Assembly (NCBI GenBank): GCA_023213315.1
Contig: JAKCPI010001880.1
Location: 80,933-144,932, forward strand
From: Euborellia annulipes
Taxonomy: Eukaryota; Arthropoda; Insecta; Dermaptera; Anisolabididae
Direction: 5' to 3'
Length of the DNA stretch: 64,000 nt
Shown one piece after another: positions 11,602-24,947 of the stretch. Made by a program: the position numbers and the translations under genes. Position 1 is the first letter of the stretch. Every line of letters starts with the position of its first letter. The notes under the pieces were generated by a model. It ran no database searches, was not told where the DNA came from, and saw nothing but the letters and a program-made list of their open reading frames with translations.

Positions 11602-13909
11602 AAAAATAATTGTTCTTATTTTTGTATGTATTTTAAAATATTTTTTTGGTTGACAGAGTGTTCCCCTGAAATCACTTAATTTACAAGATTGTCGAAACAA
11701 GAAATAAATACTGAATAATAGATTACTAAAAGATTTTCCAATGTAGACACAGAGTAGTTCCTCCTTTGATGACCTATACATTAAAATCGCTTTAGATATA
11801 CCAACTTATTTATTTCTTCTTTTGGCACATAATTTTAGGAACAGCCTGTAAATTTAATTTTTTCTTTAGTTATGGATTCTAGTGCCGAGTGAGGTGAGGG
11901 GGGAATAAAGGAGTAAGATGAAAATTACAATAAAATTACAATCTTAATTGATTGTTCACACCTTATCATAAATAGGCTATTGTAAATAAATAATTAGAGG
12001 ATAAGAATTATAATAAAAATTTTTCTTTTATTATTTAAATTATTTTATTTAGATGAACATATGTTTCATGAAATCTTTATACCTATCTAATCACCTAGTT
12101 AGTGTATCAATGATATAAAAAAAATAATAAAATTTAAATTCGCAATAGTATACAATATATGAGCAATAAATATTTTTTTTTATTCTTAATTCTCATGATG
12201 AATTGACACAATAGAAATTTTTCTAGCCTAGACAAATGAATATTTCAAAAATAAAATGAATGATTAATCAAAATTAGCATAAATTTTCCAAAGATATTTG
12301 CTTATTCATATTAAATTCTTAAAATAAATCACATATTATTAAACCACGCAATAGTGATTATCTAAGATATTTTTAACGAGAAACTCAAAAAATAGTTTTT
12401 TTTTCTTGTATCTTGCAATACACTTGCTCACGCATGCGCAGTTGTTAAAATAACATTTGTCATTTGGATTGCCTACCTTCTTGGGTACAAAAACGAGTAT
12501 CGTTTTTGAAATAGCCGACCTAGAGACATAATTCTCACTCCGTTTCACGCTAAAAATATTCAATAATTGTTATTAAATATTATATTCAAAAGGAAAAAAG
12601 ATAATAAATACCTTTCAAGTTACATATATTTATAATGGCGTGTGAAAGTTATAAGCCTATTTAATTAAAGATTGGTGAATGTATATTATAATAATAGCTT
12701 TAATAATAATAATAATAATAATAGAATAGACACTTCACACACTTTTGGTTAAATTTAAATAATTCATAGAAATAGAGATTATAGGTATGTTGTTCAATAT
12801 GAGTGACAGCATAATTCCTTTCATGAAAGGGAACGAAATTTATTAAATATTTTAATACTAGTATAACCTACTTAAAAACAACTTCATTGTTTAGAATAAC
12901 ATATAATTGTTTAAAATTGTTATTAAATTTTATAATAATAAATAAATACAATTATTGTTTTTATTTATTTATAATAAAATACAAATTGAAATTTTTATTT
13001 ATTTATAATAAAATATAAATTGAAATTTTTATTTATTTATAATAAAATACAAATTGAAATTTTCCAAGTAATTTTCTTTAAAATTTTAAGCAGGTGGGTT
13101 TCGTATTCTGGCTGGCGGTCGGCCAATAATTGGCGGGCAGATGCCGGCCAGGTGGTCCCCCCTCATTCTTTTCCCCACCCATCCCCCTCTTCTACTCCCA
13201 CTCCCTCACTCCCTATTTCTCCCTTAAATCGATCAATCCATTTAATAAAAGGCTTAATTAAATTATATCATGATTTATACTTGGTTTTACGTTCAGAGAG
13301 AGAAAAAAAAGAGACAAAAGGTGCAATGAGCCGTATATATTAAATGGGTGAGCATCTAATAAACGATGCCAAATTTTTTCCTTTTCGCATAAAATATAAA
13401 TTATAAACAAAACAAAAAACAAAAAAAAAAAAAAAACACTTGATAACATTTGAGGAATTAGAACTGGTTTAAAACAACGAGCAAGCAAAATGCATAAAAG
13501 AGAAAATCCTGATCTATTTTTTTAATAAGGAAGAGTTGTTATACAACTTTTAATTTAATATTTGGACATAGTCTACCTGACTTTAAATTCGTTCCATAAA
13601 AAAAAAAAAGAATCTTATTTCACTTTCAAAAACTTTTAAATTTACTATAATAAAATACTTTTTTTTTAACATTTTTGAAATTATTGATTATCTTATTTTA
13701 TGGATAGATGATTTAGTCAAAAAACAAATTTCCTAAATTTCAATAAATTTTAAATATTTATTTATTTATTTATTATAATTCTTTTCATTATTATTATTGT
13801 TATATATTTATAATATTATATTATATATTATAATATTATATTATATATTTATAATAATATACAATATAGAAAACAATATCTCTTGTTTGAGAGATGAGAA
13901 ATGAGAAAT
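11602..13909. other. AT-rich sequence without genes
   Basis: Apart from the 34-bp tandem repeat, only 13085-13230 (CTGGCTGGCGGTCGGCCAAT, then C-rich) is GC-richer. A donor-like CAG|GTGGGT occurs near 13091 with no supporting exon. Confidence 0.4.
12958..13062. repeat. Tandem repeat, 34-bp unit, 3 copies
   Basis: TTTTTATTTATTTATAATAA + AATACAAATTGAAA repeated three times with one or two changes. Confidence 0.8.
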
Positions 13910-14165
13910 TTATTTATTGTTTTTTCTTATTAACAGTTTAATCTCACTCAGCTGACGTTTCGATCCAGGATTCGAAACATCCTCAGATGTATAAAATATA
14001 TTAACCTGTATAGCTATTGACAAATTGATGAAATTTTTATACATCATAAAAATAAATTACCTAAAGTCATCTTAAGGAGTCAAGATGGATTTTGTACATG
14101 TGTATAGCTTTATGGACCAAAACGTCAGCTGAAAAAGTGTTAATAAAAAAAAAAAACAGTACCTG
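13910..14165. repeat. Foldback element with GAAACGTCAGCTG ends
   Basis: The left side TTATTAACAGTTT...CAGCTGACGTTTCG and the right side AAAACGTCAGCTG...GTGTTAATAAAA are inverted. The minus strand shows CTGAGGATG...ATCGAAACGTCAGCTGA. Confidence 0.55.
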
Positions 14166-14952
14166 CTGCATTTCTCATTTAATTAATTCGGCCGAGAAGG
14201 CAAATTAAAAAATATAAATGCAAATAGCTAAAAATAATGATTATCTAGTTAGACTATATACCAGGTGTAGGTGTACGGTGAAGACATGACATGAATTAAT
14301 TTTATTTATTTATTTAAAATAACACCTTGGGTTGGTAGTTTTCTATTTCATTTATTTTATCCTTTAATTCTTCAGACCTTTAATATATTGAATAGAAAAA
14401 AAAAGTCTATTGTTTATTTACTATTATATTTATAAATACAAGATTATGTATAATATATGTAATAATAAAATCAATAATAATAATCAGCAATAATAATAAA
14501 TCAATTATAATCTACAATAAATGTTCGTAACGAACTATTCTTTACAATTGAAAAATGTGACTTCAAAAATGTTAAGAATCGTAAATTTTCAATAATAATT
14601 TCTCAATTTTTAATATTTATTTATTTTATTTGAAAATAGAGAAATTGTTTATCGCTGACGTTTCGTGCGCTAATAGAGGCTCTGAGGAAGTGAATGAAGA
14701 GCCTGCGATTCATTATTTACACCTTCCCTGTCTTATATTAATATATGCCAGGGGGTTGCGCCCCCTTGACCCCCTTGCAAATTCATCAAATTTATTCTTC
14801 TTCGCTGTTTAGAAACTTCCCTCTCTGACTTAGTTTTAAATTGCCTTCTTTGACTCAACTTCCTTTTATTCTGGCCAATCAACGCCTTGAAAGGCACATA
14901 CACACAGGGACAGGAAGTCAACCACTAGTGCTTTATATTATAGTATTATGAT

Positions 14953-15400
14953 TAGGGGTGCTGGATTATGGAAAAAAAATTATCGATTATCGTTAATGAA
15001 AAATAATCGATTATTCCGATTAATCTATTATTGGGCCCAGACAGAAGAAAAAATAATCGTTTAATAAAAAAATCCAAATATTTCTATTTTTCCACCCGTG
15101 AAAATCATTTGACCTTTTTTTTTTTTTAGTAAAACGAAATTTTTTCCCCTGCGAAAATCTTTATCGTCAGATTTCGATTTTTCTCATCTGGTGAAAACCT
15201 TCTTTTTTTTTTAGTATACGAGTCTCATCCCATCTTTTCAAACGCATTTTTCCCGAAAATAATCCATTTGCTCAATAATCGATTTTGAAAAAATAATCTA
15301 TTAATCGATTATTTTTTTTTCAATCGATTATCTTTTAAGAAAATAATCTGTAAATAACCGAGTAATTGATTATTTTGCGCGACGGTAAGCATAATCTCAG
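14953..15400. mobile_element. Element rich in AATCGATTA repeats
   Basis: Begins TAGGGGTGCTGGATTATGG and is filled with ATCGATTA/AATAATCGATTATT words at both sides of a CTTTTTTTTTTTAGTAAAA interior. The start resembles the TAGGG-type hAT ends at 31619. No right terminus or target duplication was found, so the borders are approximate. Confidence 0.45.
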
Positions 15401-16598
15401 TTAATAAATATCGTCACTATTAATTTTTTTTTTTCACTTTGACTTGAGTCATACTTATTTGAAAAAATAAATTTACAAATTAGTGAGAGATTAATTTAAT
15501 ATTAAAAAGATTTTCTTTCTTTCTTCTTCATTTGTTCTTTTATCCCTTTTCTTGGGTTGCACGAATGAATAGAAATGTAAATGATCCTAAAATTCGAAAA
15601 AAAAAAAAAGAAAAATCTCATTTCAACTAAGTAAATATCAAAGTTTGTCATCTTAGAGAGAGAGAGAGAGTATTTAATTTCGTTCATCGAGGAAAAAAAA
15701 GCCAGGCAGGCAGCCCTTTTACTGACTCATGGCCCCTACTATGACGCATCACGTGGGGGAGGTCCCCCCTCCCCCACCACCACCACTCGAGCACACCTTC
15801 AGTTTTATCGAAAAATTATTTTCCCTTTTTATTAATATAAGCCCCCAACTTAATTTTCGCTCGCAAAGTCTTTGCTTGCTCTTCTATGTGCTTTAGGATT
15901 ACATGTTGAACAATATTTCATCCGCCTGGGGGGCATTTTGCATGTTTACGTTTACTGTTGTTTACATCATGCCAAATATGAAGGGCGGGAGAGGAAACCC
16001 ACAGCTAAACTCAACAACAAAAATCAAACATAAATGTCAAGGGTTTATTTCCGTCTTCTGAAACCCTTTTTTTTATATAATCTTTAAATTCCTAATTACA
16101 TTTCACATCTAAAATGACGTTTCCGTTTATTACTTCATTCTCAAGGTAAAAATTCAATTTTATTATTTTTTGTATTTTTTAATGCATTAATCAAATATTT
16201 GTACAAATTTTTTATGACACAATTTATTTAAGAATTTCAAAATATTATTTAAATAAATATTTCTGTTCTCACTAACTCTATATTTTTTCTTTTTTTTTTT
16301 TGCATATTCTTTTCATGTATAGTGTGCTTAATAGCCTATAAAAAATTGTAAAAAAATTTGAAAAATTTTTATCAAGTCACGTCCAATTTTCACTTTTTTC
16401 ACAACCTTAAAATAATTCTCCTCCCCCTCTCCTGATAAATACCTCATTCTGGTATTTTTAATTTCCTTTTACTAATACATTCCTGGTAGGAGAATGATGC
16501 ATTCGTGTCAAAAATTCCATGTTGAGTTTTTGATGGATGAGGAGAAAGAAATGACTTATGAAGGTAAAATTTTATATTTTAGCTAGATAAACTCCTGA
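15401..16598. other. Mostly AT-rich; GC-richer patch at 15690-16030
   Basis: The patch contains ACTATGACGCATCACGTGGG (CRE-like and E-box-like words) and a CCCCCACC-rich run. No ORF or repeat family identified. A diverged E-family start may lie near 16505-16545. Confidence 0.35.
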
Positions 16599-16876
16599 CA
16601 GGGATACAAGGGAGGTAAAGGTGTAATTCCCCCCCCCCCCCCCCCCCTGAGATTTGAGAAAAATATTTTTTTTTTTTTTTTGGGGGAAAAAATTGTATTT
16701 TTAATATAAAATTTTAAAAACGAATACTTAGAAATTTGATTTGTATATATATTCTGGTAAACAACTACAGAATGCACCTTTAAATTACCGATAATAAGAA
16801 AAAATTGTGTGTTGTGCGACCAGTCACACCAAATTACCCCCCTCCCCCTGGAGAAACTCCTCTGTATCCGCCACTG
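16599..16876. mobile_element. Degenerate hAT-type MITE
   Basis: The left end CAGGGATACAAGGG and the right end (reverse complement) CAGTGGCGGATACAGAGG are related. Flanks ACTCCTGA and CCTCCTAA match at 6 of 8. It carries an 18-C run and an E-family tail fragment (16790-16852). Confidence 0.5.
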
Positions 16877-17138
16877 CCTCCTAAGGCGTGAAAATTCTCA
16901 TTTTGCGCTCAAAATTATTTGAATTACTCTTGTACTTCATAGTAAAGAAAAGATAAATAGTAGAAATATTACATACTGAATTCTACTATACTGCCGGAAA
17001 CTAAATAAATGTTGACAAGTGTGTGTGGTCTTGTGTGATCAGTCACACCAGATTTGACTTTGGCATTTCATATATTTGTTTAGGTATATTTTTGACATCT
17101 GAGATTTTTTAGACCGAATTTAAATAAATTTCCTCATT

Positions 17139-17250
17139 AGGGGTCAGAGGTTCGCATCCCGTCCCATGCGTTAAAAAATTATTTCAATTAAATTGACTAC
17201 CAATCAATTAAAATAAATAGGAACTCTGTTAAATGACCTAAAAAACACCT
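17139..17250 (+). repeat. tRNA-derived SINE fragment, S1b type
   Basis: GGGGTCAGAGGTTCGCATCC then CGTCCCATGCG matches the S1b head. It is followed by AT-rich body with ATTAAATTGACTACCAATC and a decayed GTTAAATGACCT tail. Confidence 0.6.
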
Positions 17251-18735
17251 TATTTTTGTGCACTTTTAATTTCTATTGTCATTTGCAAAATTCTAATTGT
17301 CGATATAACTAGGCCACCTAAAATTTCCTATAAAAGTCATCAGACAATTAATTATTAACTTATAACTCTCTGTCTTATTTCCACCCACTTGAAATTTATC
17401 TGATCAGAAACTAAATCGAAATTACAACTTTAACATTTAAGAAATAATAAAGTGAAAGGGACAATTTTTTTTTATTTTTTTTTTTAAAGTTCAAATGACT
17501 TCATCTAGTTTATGCTTTGTTTATCCATACTAAATACAAACAATGCATTTACAAATTTGAAAAAGCCAGTCCAGACAGCGAGACAGCCGGTTGGACTTGT
17601 TATATGCATTTAAGCTTGTTTGTGTAATAGGTTTTGTTGAAGGTGGGAGGGTGGGGGAGGGAGATCGCATGTGTTTGTAAACAGGAGAAGGCCAGGACAC
17701 AACATAACTCGACATGTGGTCAACGAAAATGCGATAAATTCAGAATTAGGGTCGATGTTACTAACCACAAGATGTACTAATAATAAAATATTAAATATAT
17801 GCCATAGTTAAGGAGGATGGAGAGGGAGGGAATTCGAAGTATTAAAACAACCTACAGATTTATATTTTATTATTTTTTGTATTTATTTTTGTTGTGAATT
17901 TATAATAATAAATTTATAAAATATTTATTATATATAGTCTAATAAATAATAATAATTAATAAATAATTATAATAAATATATATGAATTTTAATAATATCT
18001 AGAATAACAAATAATATTTTAATTTATCGCCTGGAAATTGTAAATTAGAGAATTTAACTCAATCTGAACTGGAGATGATATTTTATTTAGTAAAGGCCGA
18101 TTAGTCGAGAGTAATAAATAAGTTTCTTTAATAATATTAATTTGTTTAAGATCCGTTTCGGCATAGGAGGCCATTTAGACACCGTCCTTATTTTAATCAA
18201 CCTAATTCAATTAAAATAAACTTTTCTTGTTTGATATAATAAGCCTTTTTGTTAATATTGTATATGCATAATAATGATTTTCCCCTATAATAAAACTACA
18301 ATAACAATTTTCTAAAAAAAAATTCCTCATTCTCGTACGCTATTATTATTTTTATTAAATTTTTTGATACACTCTATTGATTTGAACATTCACAAATGTG
18401 ATTTTTATATTATAACAAATCTCTGACCTAGATCTCACAAAGTCATGAATTTTTTATATTAAATTATATTATCAATACATAAATGAAACTTAATAATTTT
18501 TTTTTTTTTACAATATAGAAAGTAGTTTTATTAAATATATTGATTTTTCTATATCAACAAAATTGGTGATGATGTGAATGTCATTTATCGTTAAAATAAA
18601 TTATTCCATCATTAATTTTGTATTTTCTCGACAGATTGGTTTCTGATGTCAACAGAATTTTAAAAATCTTCGTTTATACTTTATTTTTAATTAATTATGA
18701 TCGGTTAATTTTTACAAAAATTAGAAATGTATAAA

Positions 18736-18885
18736 TATAATAATAAATAAATCCTAATTTATATACAAATAATAGTAAGATAAAATATAATAATAAATAA
18801 ATACTAATTTATATACAAATAATAGTAAGATAAAATATAATAATAAATAAATACAAATAATAATAAGATAAATAAATAAAAAATA
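18736..18885. repeat. Tandem repeat, about 51-bp unit, 2.6 copies
   Basis: ATATAATAATAAATAAATAC..TAATTTATATACAAATAATA + GTAAGATAAA, twice complete and then partial. Confidence 0.75.
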
Positions 18886-19329
18886 AAATTACACTTCTAT
18901 CGCCACAAAATGATTTTGGACTGATTTCCTCCACGTCTCCTTTAATAAAATAGTATTATAAATGAAAATATAAACTTCTTTGCTTCTTGAATATTTGTAA
19001 TATAGTTTTTGTTAACCAGGTGTCTTTTTTTATTCATTTGGTATGAATATTCTGTTTTTAATAATCTTTTATATTAAATTGAGTACTTAAAGTTCTCTTT
19101 CTTAAATCATAGTTTAATAACTTAATTTTTTTTGAGACTCGAACCTTTCATATAACCTTAAAGTACCCCTAAACTTCATTTGATGAGAAAATAAATAAAT
19201 ATATAAAATAAAAGAAAACTAATGGCGTAATATAGACAGACAATTTTGTTAGGATCTAATCTACAATTTATTATGCTTATTTTTACATAATTAAATTGGA
19301 TTTTAAAACATATTTATTTATAAAAATCG

Positions 19330-19450
19330 ACTAATATAGGCTCTGTCAAAGGTCACGTGAAGGCGGCTAATCGCTTTCGCATGCTAAATGCATTGCTGAT
19401 GAATCCAAATGGGAGGAGAGATGAGAATAAATGAATTCACCTTGCTCTTT
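19330..19450. promoter_or_regulatory. Non-repetitive island with E-box and octamer-like words
   Basis: CAAAGGTCACGTGAAGGCGG joins an AGGTCA half-site and CACGTG; TGCTAAATGCATTGCTGATG follows. Candidate intronic or upstream enhancer by motif content only. Confidence 0.25.
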
Positions 19451-21114
19451 TTCCCTTCCATCTTAAAAAAGAAAAACCATAAAAAAAATAATTTTTTTTT
19501 TTTTTACTCCGGAAAAGATTTTGCCAACTAGTCTATTTCAAAACACTTTGGCTAATTTCATAGTTGTTAGTTGGCATTTGTAGCAGCAGCACACGATGAC
19601 GTCATAAAAGATAATTTTAAAAAATTATCCAAGGAAAATGATATATCATTAGTGTTTATGTTTTTTTCTTGTTTTGGATTAACATTTTATTTCTCTCGAT
19701 GAATATAATATCTCTCCCACCTGCCTACACGATATACACCCAACTTAAACCATTATCTTTTCTGATTTATGAATGAAATAGAAAATTTTATGATTTTAAA
19801 ATTTAAGAGTTAGTTAATAAAATTTTTATAGTTTGATAACAAAATTATTTTATAAGTATCATAATTAATATAGAAGTAAATTTTAGGTAATATAATTGTG
19901 TACTATTTCCCTCTCATTAGAAATTCTGCTTCAATAATAATACCAAATTCAAAAATTAAGAATAAATATATATATTTTATTCGTTATTATAAATTTATTT
20001 AATAGAAAATATAATAAAGTACAAATTCAAATCTACAATACTCAAAAAAAGACTTCAAAATTTTTCTTTTTTGACTTTTTAATGCATTTTATTATTCATT
20101 AAATTCATTTTATTAAATTTGAATAAACCAATTTCAAGCCAATCTCTTTTAATTGGATTTTCTTTAGTAAAAAGAGATGATCCTGATGACACGTTATCAT
20201 CATCATCATCGTCCTTAAAGGGCTCAATTTGATTAAAAGTATTACCTCCCCCCACCCCCACCACTCCCGGGTGCTCGTCTAATCCATCACTATATGCTAA
20301 TATTCAAGGGACTTGTGACCATAAGTGCATTGGACAATTATTAGCATTTCAAATGAACTCTCCCCCCACCCCCCTCATCATCATCCCTTTTCTTCTTAGT
20401 TGTAGTAGCAGAGTTGAGAGAGAGACACATGAAGCGTTCAAAATCGAAATGACATGTCATGACTAACAGAACAGATAATATATATATATTCTGATTTCCA
20501 ACATACTGTTATGTGTTGACAAAGCGTTTCCTTTCTTTCCCGAAGGAAATAATATTCCCTCCATTTGTTGTCGTTAACGACTTCTCTCTCTTGTCTATTC
20601 TGCATTTTCTATAGAGAGAGTGAACTTTCTTCTCTTTTATTCACAATTACAATTCATTTATTAATTCTGAAGGGAGGAGATTTTATTAGATTTTTTTTTT
20701 TTTTTTTTTTGCCTTTCTTAAATTAAATTTTCTTGATAATGAATTCCCCTCAATTTCCTTCTTTTTATTTTTTTATATAAACAGAAGAGAATCCGAAAAA
20801 ATGAACATTTCTTTGGAAAAAAAAATTGAAAATTTTTCTTTTATCTAATAAATACTTTATTTTAATAAATCACAACCGTAACACCATTCACTCCTTCCCC
20901 CTGGTAAATACTTCATTACGTCCGTGCCATATATGAAACATAATATAGCGGCTACAATAAATATAATAATGAATAAATTACAATATAATAAAGAAATAAT
21001 TACAAATATAAGTATAATTACATATTATTGATGTTAACTCCCCAGCTCTGTAGATATATATAGGTCTATATATGTTTAGATGAATAGACCAGGGCTGTCC
21101 ATTGATGGAGAAAT

Positions 21115-21380
21115 CAATAAAATAAACATATTTTCTCATTAAGTTGCCATGTACAATTCGGTTTCGGCTACCGTTCAGCAGTGTAATAGTGTTATAGACA
21201 ACACAAATCACATCAATACAGTTAGTTTAGAAAATTCGTTAAAAAATTTTAACACTAATTGCATTGATGTAATTCTGGTTTCCTAAAATACTACTCGATT
21301 ATGATGAAGGCTTCGACGGTAACGAAACTGAATAGGCCTCTGATTGTTGCAAATGACAACTTAATGAGAAAATAAATTTT
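21115..21380. repeat. Foldback element, decayed
   Basis: TTTTCTCATTAAGTTG (21130-21145) and CAACTTAATGAGAAAA (21356-21371) are inverted. Inside are GGTTTCGGCTACCGTTCAG and the facing GAAGGCTTCGACGGTAACGA then AAC. Same general architecture as the other GAAAC-motif foldbacks. Confidence 0.55.
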
Positions 21381-22996
21381 TAAATTATATTTTAATTTTA
21401 TTTTTATTTATTTATTTATACTAAAAGCCTAGAACATACATGAATTTCTCCACACCAAGGCAATTAAAAAAAATTAAAAAAAATATCAAAAAAATTATTT
21501 TTATTTTGAAGAGTTCTCTCTCCCCTTCTTGGGACCCCCTCTCACACATACACATACAAATAAAAAAATAATAAAAAAATATTTTTTTTTAATTAATTAA
21601 TTATTTTTTATTTTTTAATTTTTTTTTTATTTTTGAGAGAGGGAGTATTTTTTTTTTTTATTTTTTTTTTTTTTTTTGGGGGGGGGAGATATATTTATTA
21701 ATTTTTGTGTTATTTATTAGAGGGGGGGGGGGGGGGCTGCTATTTTTTGAATTCGTCTCTGGCACTTGATGTCTTTCATATTCTGTTTATTTGGTTAAGT
21801 AGGCTATATTTTTTTGGCATCTGAGATCGTTTAGATTCAGACCATTTATTTATTATTTTAATGCATTTTATTAAATTTGAATAAACCAATTCCAAGCCAA
21901 TTGGCTGTCAAAGGAAGTTGTTTAAAGATTCCTTAGTTCGATTCTTTCAGTAGAAAAATGTAATATAGTGTATTTGTTACTCCGGTAGCCTCGTGCAAAG
22001 TGAAGCACAGGCTGGAACGTTAGGTCCATCAACAAATAAACAGGCTTACTCACAAAAATTGTTAAACAATCTCTTTTAATTAGATTCGTATAGGAAAGAG
22101 ATTATGATCCTGATAAGATTTTATCATCATCTAATTTTTGTCTTAAAGTTTCTTTAAAGGACTTTATAAACGATCAGATCAAAATACAATATTTCACTTT
22201 TTTTTTAAAGAAATATTTATAAAAATAATAAATTATAATATTCATATTGAGTCATATTATGAATTTATTATTATCATGCATGACTGGCATCGTGACTTTG
22301 ATTAATATGATACTTGATAATAAAATATACTTGAAATTATCAATATTTGCATTAACCAAAAAAAAAAAAAAGAGGCCCATGTAGGCGATTGAAGGGGCCT
22401 TCCGATTCCCGTGACCTTGTTCAGTACACACCACCACGAAATGACATCACCATCACGTTTGCCACTTGGTGAGTCACATACATGCATGTATATTGCATCA
22501 TTTTTGCTGGTCACATCTCATCACACACACACACACACAGTCTTATCCGGATGCCTTTAATTAATATGTGGGCGCCAGAGCGATTAAACATTTCACTTGC
22601 AATCTTTCGCAGAAATAAGGAGTAGATGAGGCAATTATTTACACACACACACACACATACAATTTCTTTTCTTAGTTTAATTGTTAATAGAACGGATCAA
22701 GCATGACGGTCATTTCTTGGATTGTATTTTAAGTTAAAATCAATTAGAGCGTAAGGCAAAGTTGGAATTTTATTATTCTCTTTGCTTGTGTAAATAATTC
22801 ATAGTGGAACGTCCCATCGGTGCAGTAAATAAATAAACAAAACATGTATATAGTTTAAAACTGAATAGCAAGCAGTTCATGGATATAGATAATATATTTG
22901 GAACCAACTTCTAACCGATTCTTCGCTATCTTTTCCAAGGTTTTAGAAATACAAGAAAGTAATGAGAGCAGCCGGTTAGCTACGATGGGGCTCATA
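21381..22996. other. Homopolymer-rich and microsatellite sequence
   Basis: Long T and G runs (21590-21740), a CA repeat at about 22519-22540 and another at 22640-22660. 22370-22720 is more complex, but its ORFs are short and overlap. Confidence 0.45.
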
Positions 22997-23122
22997 AAGT
23001 GGCAAGAAGGATCCTTCTTGATGCAATCCTCGAGAAGGATCCTTCTTGATGCATCCTCGAGAAGGATCCTTCTTGGTGCTTTCCTCGAAGAAGGATTCTT
23101 CTTGAGGATAGCATCACCACCA
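22997..23122. repeat. Tandem repeat of about 30 bp with GAAGGATCCTTC palindrome
   Basis: The unit GAAGGATCCTTCTTGATGCA + TCCTCGA is present about four times, the last diverged. Each unit contains a 12-bp perfect palindrome. It produces short spurious ORFs on both strands (repeated RRILL on +, QEGSFSR on -). Confidence 0.85.
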
Positions 23123-23709
23123 CTTCAGACCATTTTCGTGTCAGTGAAAGAGAATGTTGCCAATAATTGAGTCTCTTGTTGTGTTGTGCGTTGCTGTCGT
23201 CCTCCTGCACGTTGTCGTCGCTGCTTAGCTGGCCGTTGGTGAGGGTGGGAGTTTTAGGGTATTCAAAAGACGTTTTGTGATAATTTGGGTTTTATCCAAA
23301 ATGTAATATGGTACAGCGACGGGTCCCAGAGTTGGGTAGTGACGAGCTCCAGGTTTGCGGGTAGACGGCTCGGATTCCGGGTCGTCGATTCGTTTACGTG
23401 AGCCCAAAATCCATGAGTCGGCGAAAGAGTTCGGTTGGACGTGTTTTTCATTCGAATGTATAAATTTGCAATCTTACTTTATTTAATTTAGCTGAATAGA
23501 CCAAAAATATAATTTCCAAATTTTGCTCAAGCTAATTCTTTCGGGATTCTTGACCTTTGGTCTCGCAACCTCCATAACACTCTATTTAAAAGTAATAATA
23601 AACTCATTATTGTTATCAGAGCCACTAACTGAAAAACGAAAGCATCAAAAAATTACATTCACACTTCAATGAAGTACACCACATAACAAAGTAATTATTT
23701 TCAGCAGGC

Positions 23710-24081
23710 TTGAGTGAAAAAACAAATGTATTTTTTCAGCGATTTAACCTTATATTTCGAAGGCACTGAAGGGTCTTCTACCTCAGAGGTTTAACTCACA
23801 CACTCCAAAACATTGTATCTTCACAGACAAGGTTACATTTGCCAAAAAAGATCATCATTACTCAAAGAGTAATCACTCAAAAGACAATCACTCTTTGATT
23901 GATTGCCTTTTGAATGATTACTCTTTGAGTAATGGTTGATCTTTGTTGGCAAATGTAACCTTGTCTGTGAAGATACAATGTTTTGGAGTGTGTGAGTTAA
24001 ACCTTGAGGTAGAAGACACTTCAGTGCCTTCGAAATATAAGGTTAAATCGCTGAAAAAATACTTTTGTTTTTTTCACTCAA
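23710..24081. repeat. Inverted repeat, about 180-bp arms
   Basis: Arms 23710-23890 and 23899-24081 are near-complementary over TTCAGCGATTTAACCTTATA, TTTCGAAGGCACTGAAG and CAGACAAGGTTACATTTGCC, with an ACTCAAAGAGTAATCACTCA-rich centre. Non-coding; TE type not recognised. Confidence 0.8.
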
Positions 24082-24339
24082 CCAATAATAGCCTCCTATA
24101 TATATTTGAATCTACCTTTTGGTATAATATTTTATCTACTAGACCAACTTTGGTTCTAAATAAAGCATAATCTCTAAATTATCATATTTTATTTCTTATT
24201 ATAATTTATATCCTTGAATGAAAAAGTATAATAATAAATATTTGTAGTTTATAAGTTATTATTTTTTATAAGGACTTTAATCCTGATTAGCCTTGTTGGT
24301 TGAGTGCCAGAAAGTTGCATTCGTCTTATGTTTGCCCTT

Positions 24340-24560
24340 TGCATTTATACCTAAGAAATAATCCTATTTGGGTCCCTTAATGAATAGATGTGACTTTGAT
24401 GCATCGCCTTCAAGCCCCCGTTGACAGCAACGATTAAGAGGTGGCCCAATGCAGTGGCAGCCCCTCTAAGCTAAGCCTAGGCACGCCGGCCTACAACTCA
24501 AAACGAGATTAGCACCTCAATATGCTAATGGCCAATTCGTGTTTTGACCTGAAAAGCCCA
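24340..24560. promoter_or_regulatory. Non-repetitive GC-richer island with homeobox-like words
   Basis: Includes CAAGCCCCCGTTGACAGCAA, TATGCTAATGGCCAATTCG and GGCTAATTAACC. No ORF, no repeat family. Candidate conserved non-coding element. Confidence 0.2.
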
Positions 24561-24947
24561 AGAAAGGCTAATTAACCATCAAAAAAAAAAAAAAAAGAAA
24601 GAATTCAGTTATTTGATTAACCAATGAGAAATTTCTTATTTATCTTTTCTCTCTTTTATATATATTGAATAATATTCACTCAGCAAATTCGTAATTGCTC
24701 TTTTGTATAGTAATTAGGGTTCATGAATAAAAAGCTGCTGAATTGGCTTGAAAAATCTTTTTTTTTATCATGTTTTGTTTCATCGATCTTATCCCTTTTT
24801 TTTATATTTTTCTCTCTAAAAAGATTTGATTTAATTTTTTTTTTTTTTTCAACCTATTGAATTCAAATTTTATATTTTCTTTTAACAATAGATGAATGTT
24901 TAAAGTAGAAAGAATGCGATACACTGTAAATAAAATTTTGTTGATTT

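Larger units (their letters stand above)
16877..21114. other. AT-rich sequence with E and SINE fragments
   Basis: 16905-17065 is an E-family 3' fragment (CTCTTGTACTTCATAG...CAGTCACACCAGATTT). After the SINE at 17139 there is no coding signal; 18145-18190 has a SINE-tail-like GGCC..GCCGAAAC hairpin on the minus strand. Confidence 0.5.

Noticed and set aside
14650..14710. Hammerhead-like reading of GCTGACGTTTCGTGC...CTCTGAGGAAG
   Set aside because: GAAACGTC is on the minus strand but the CTGAGGA word is on the plus strand, so they cannot form one ribozyme.
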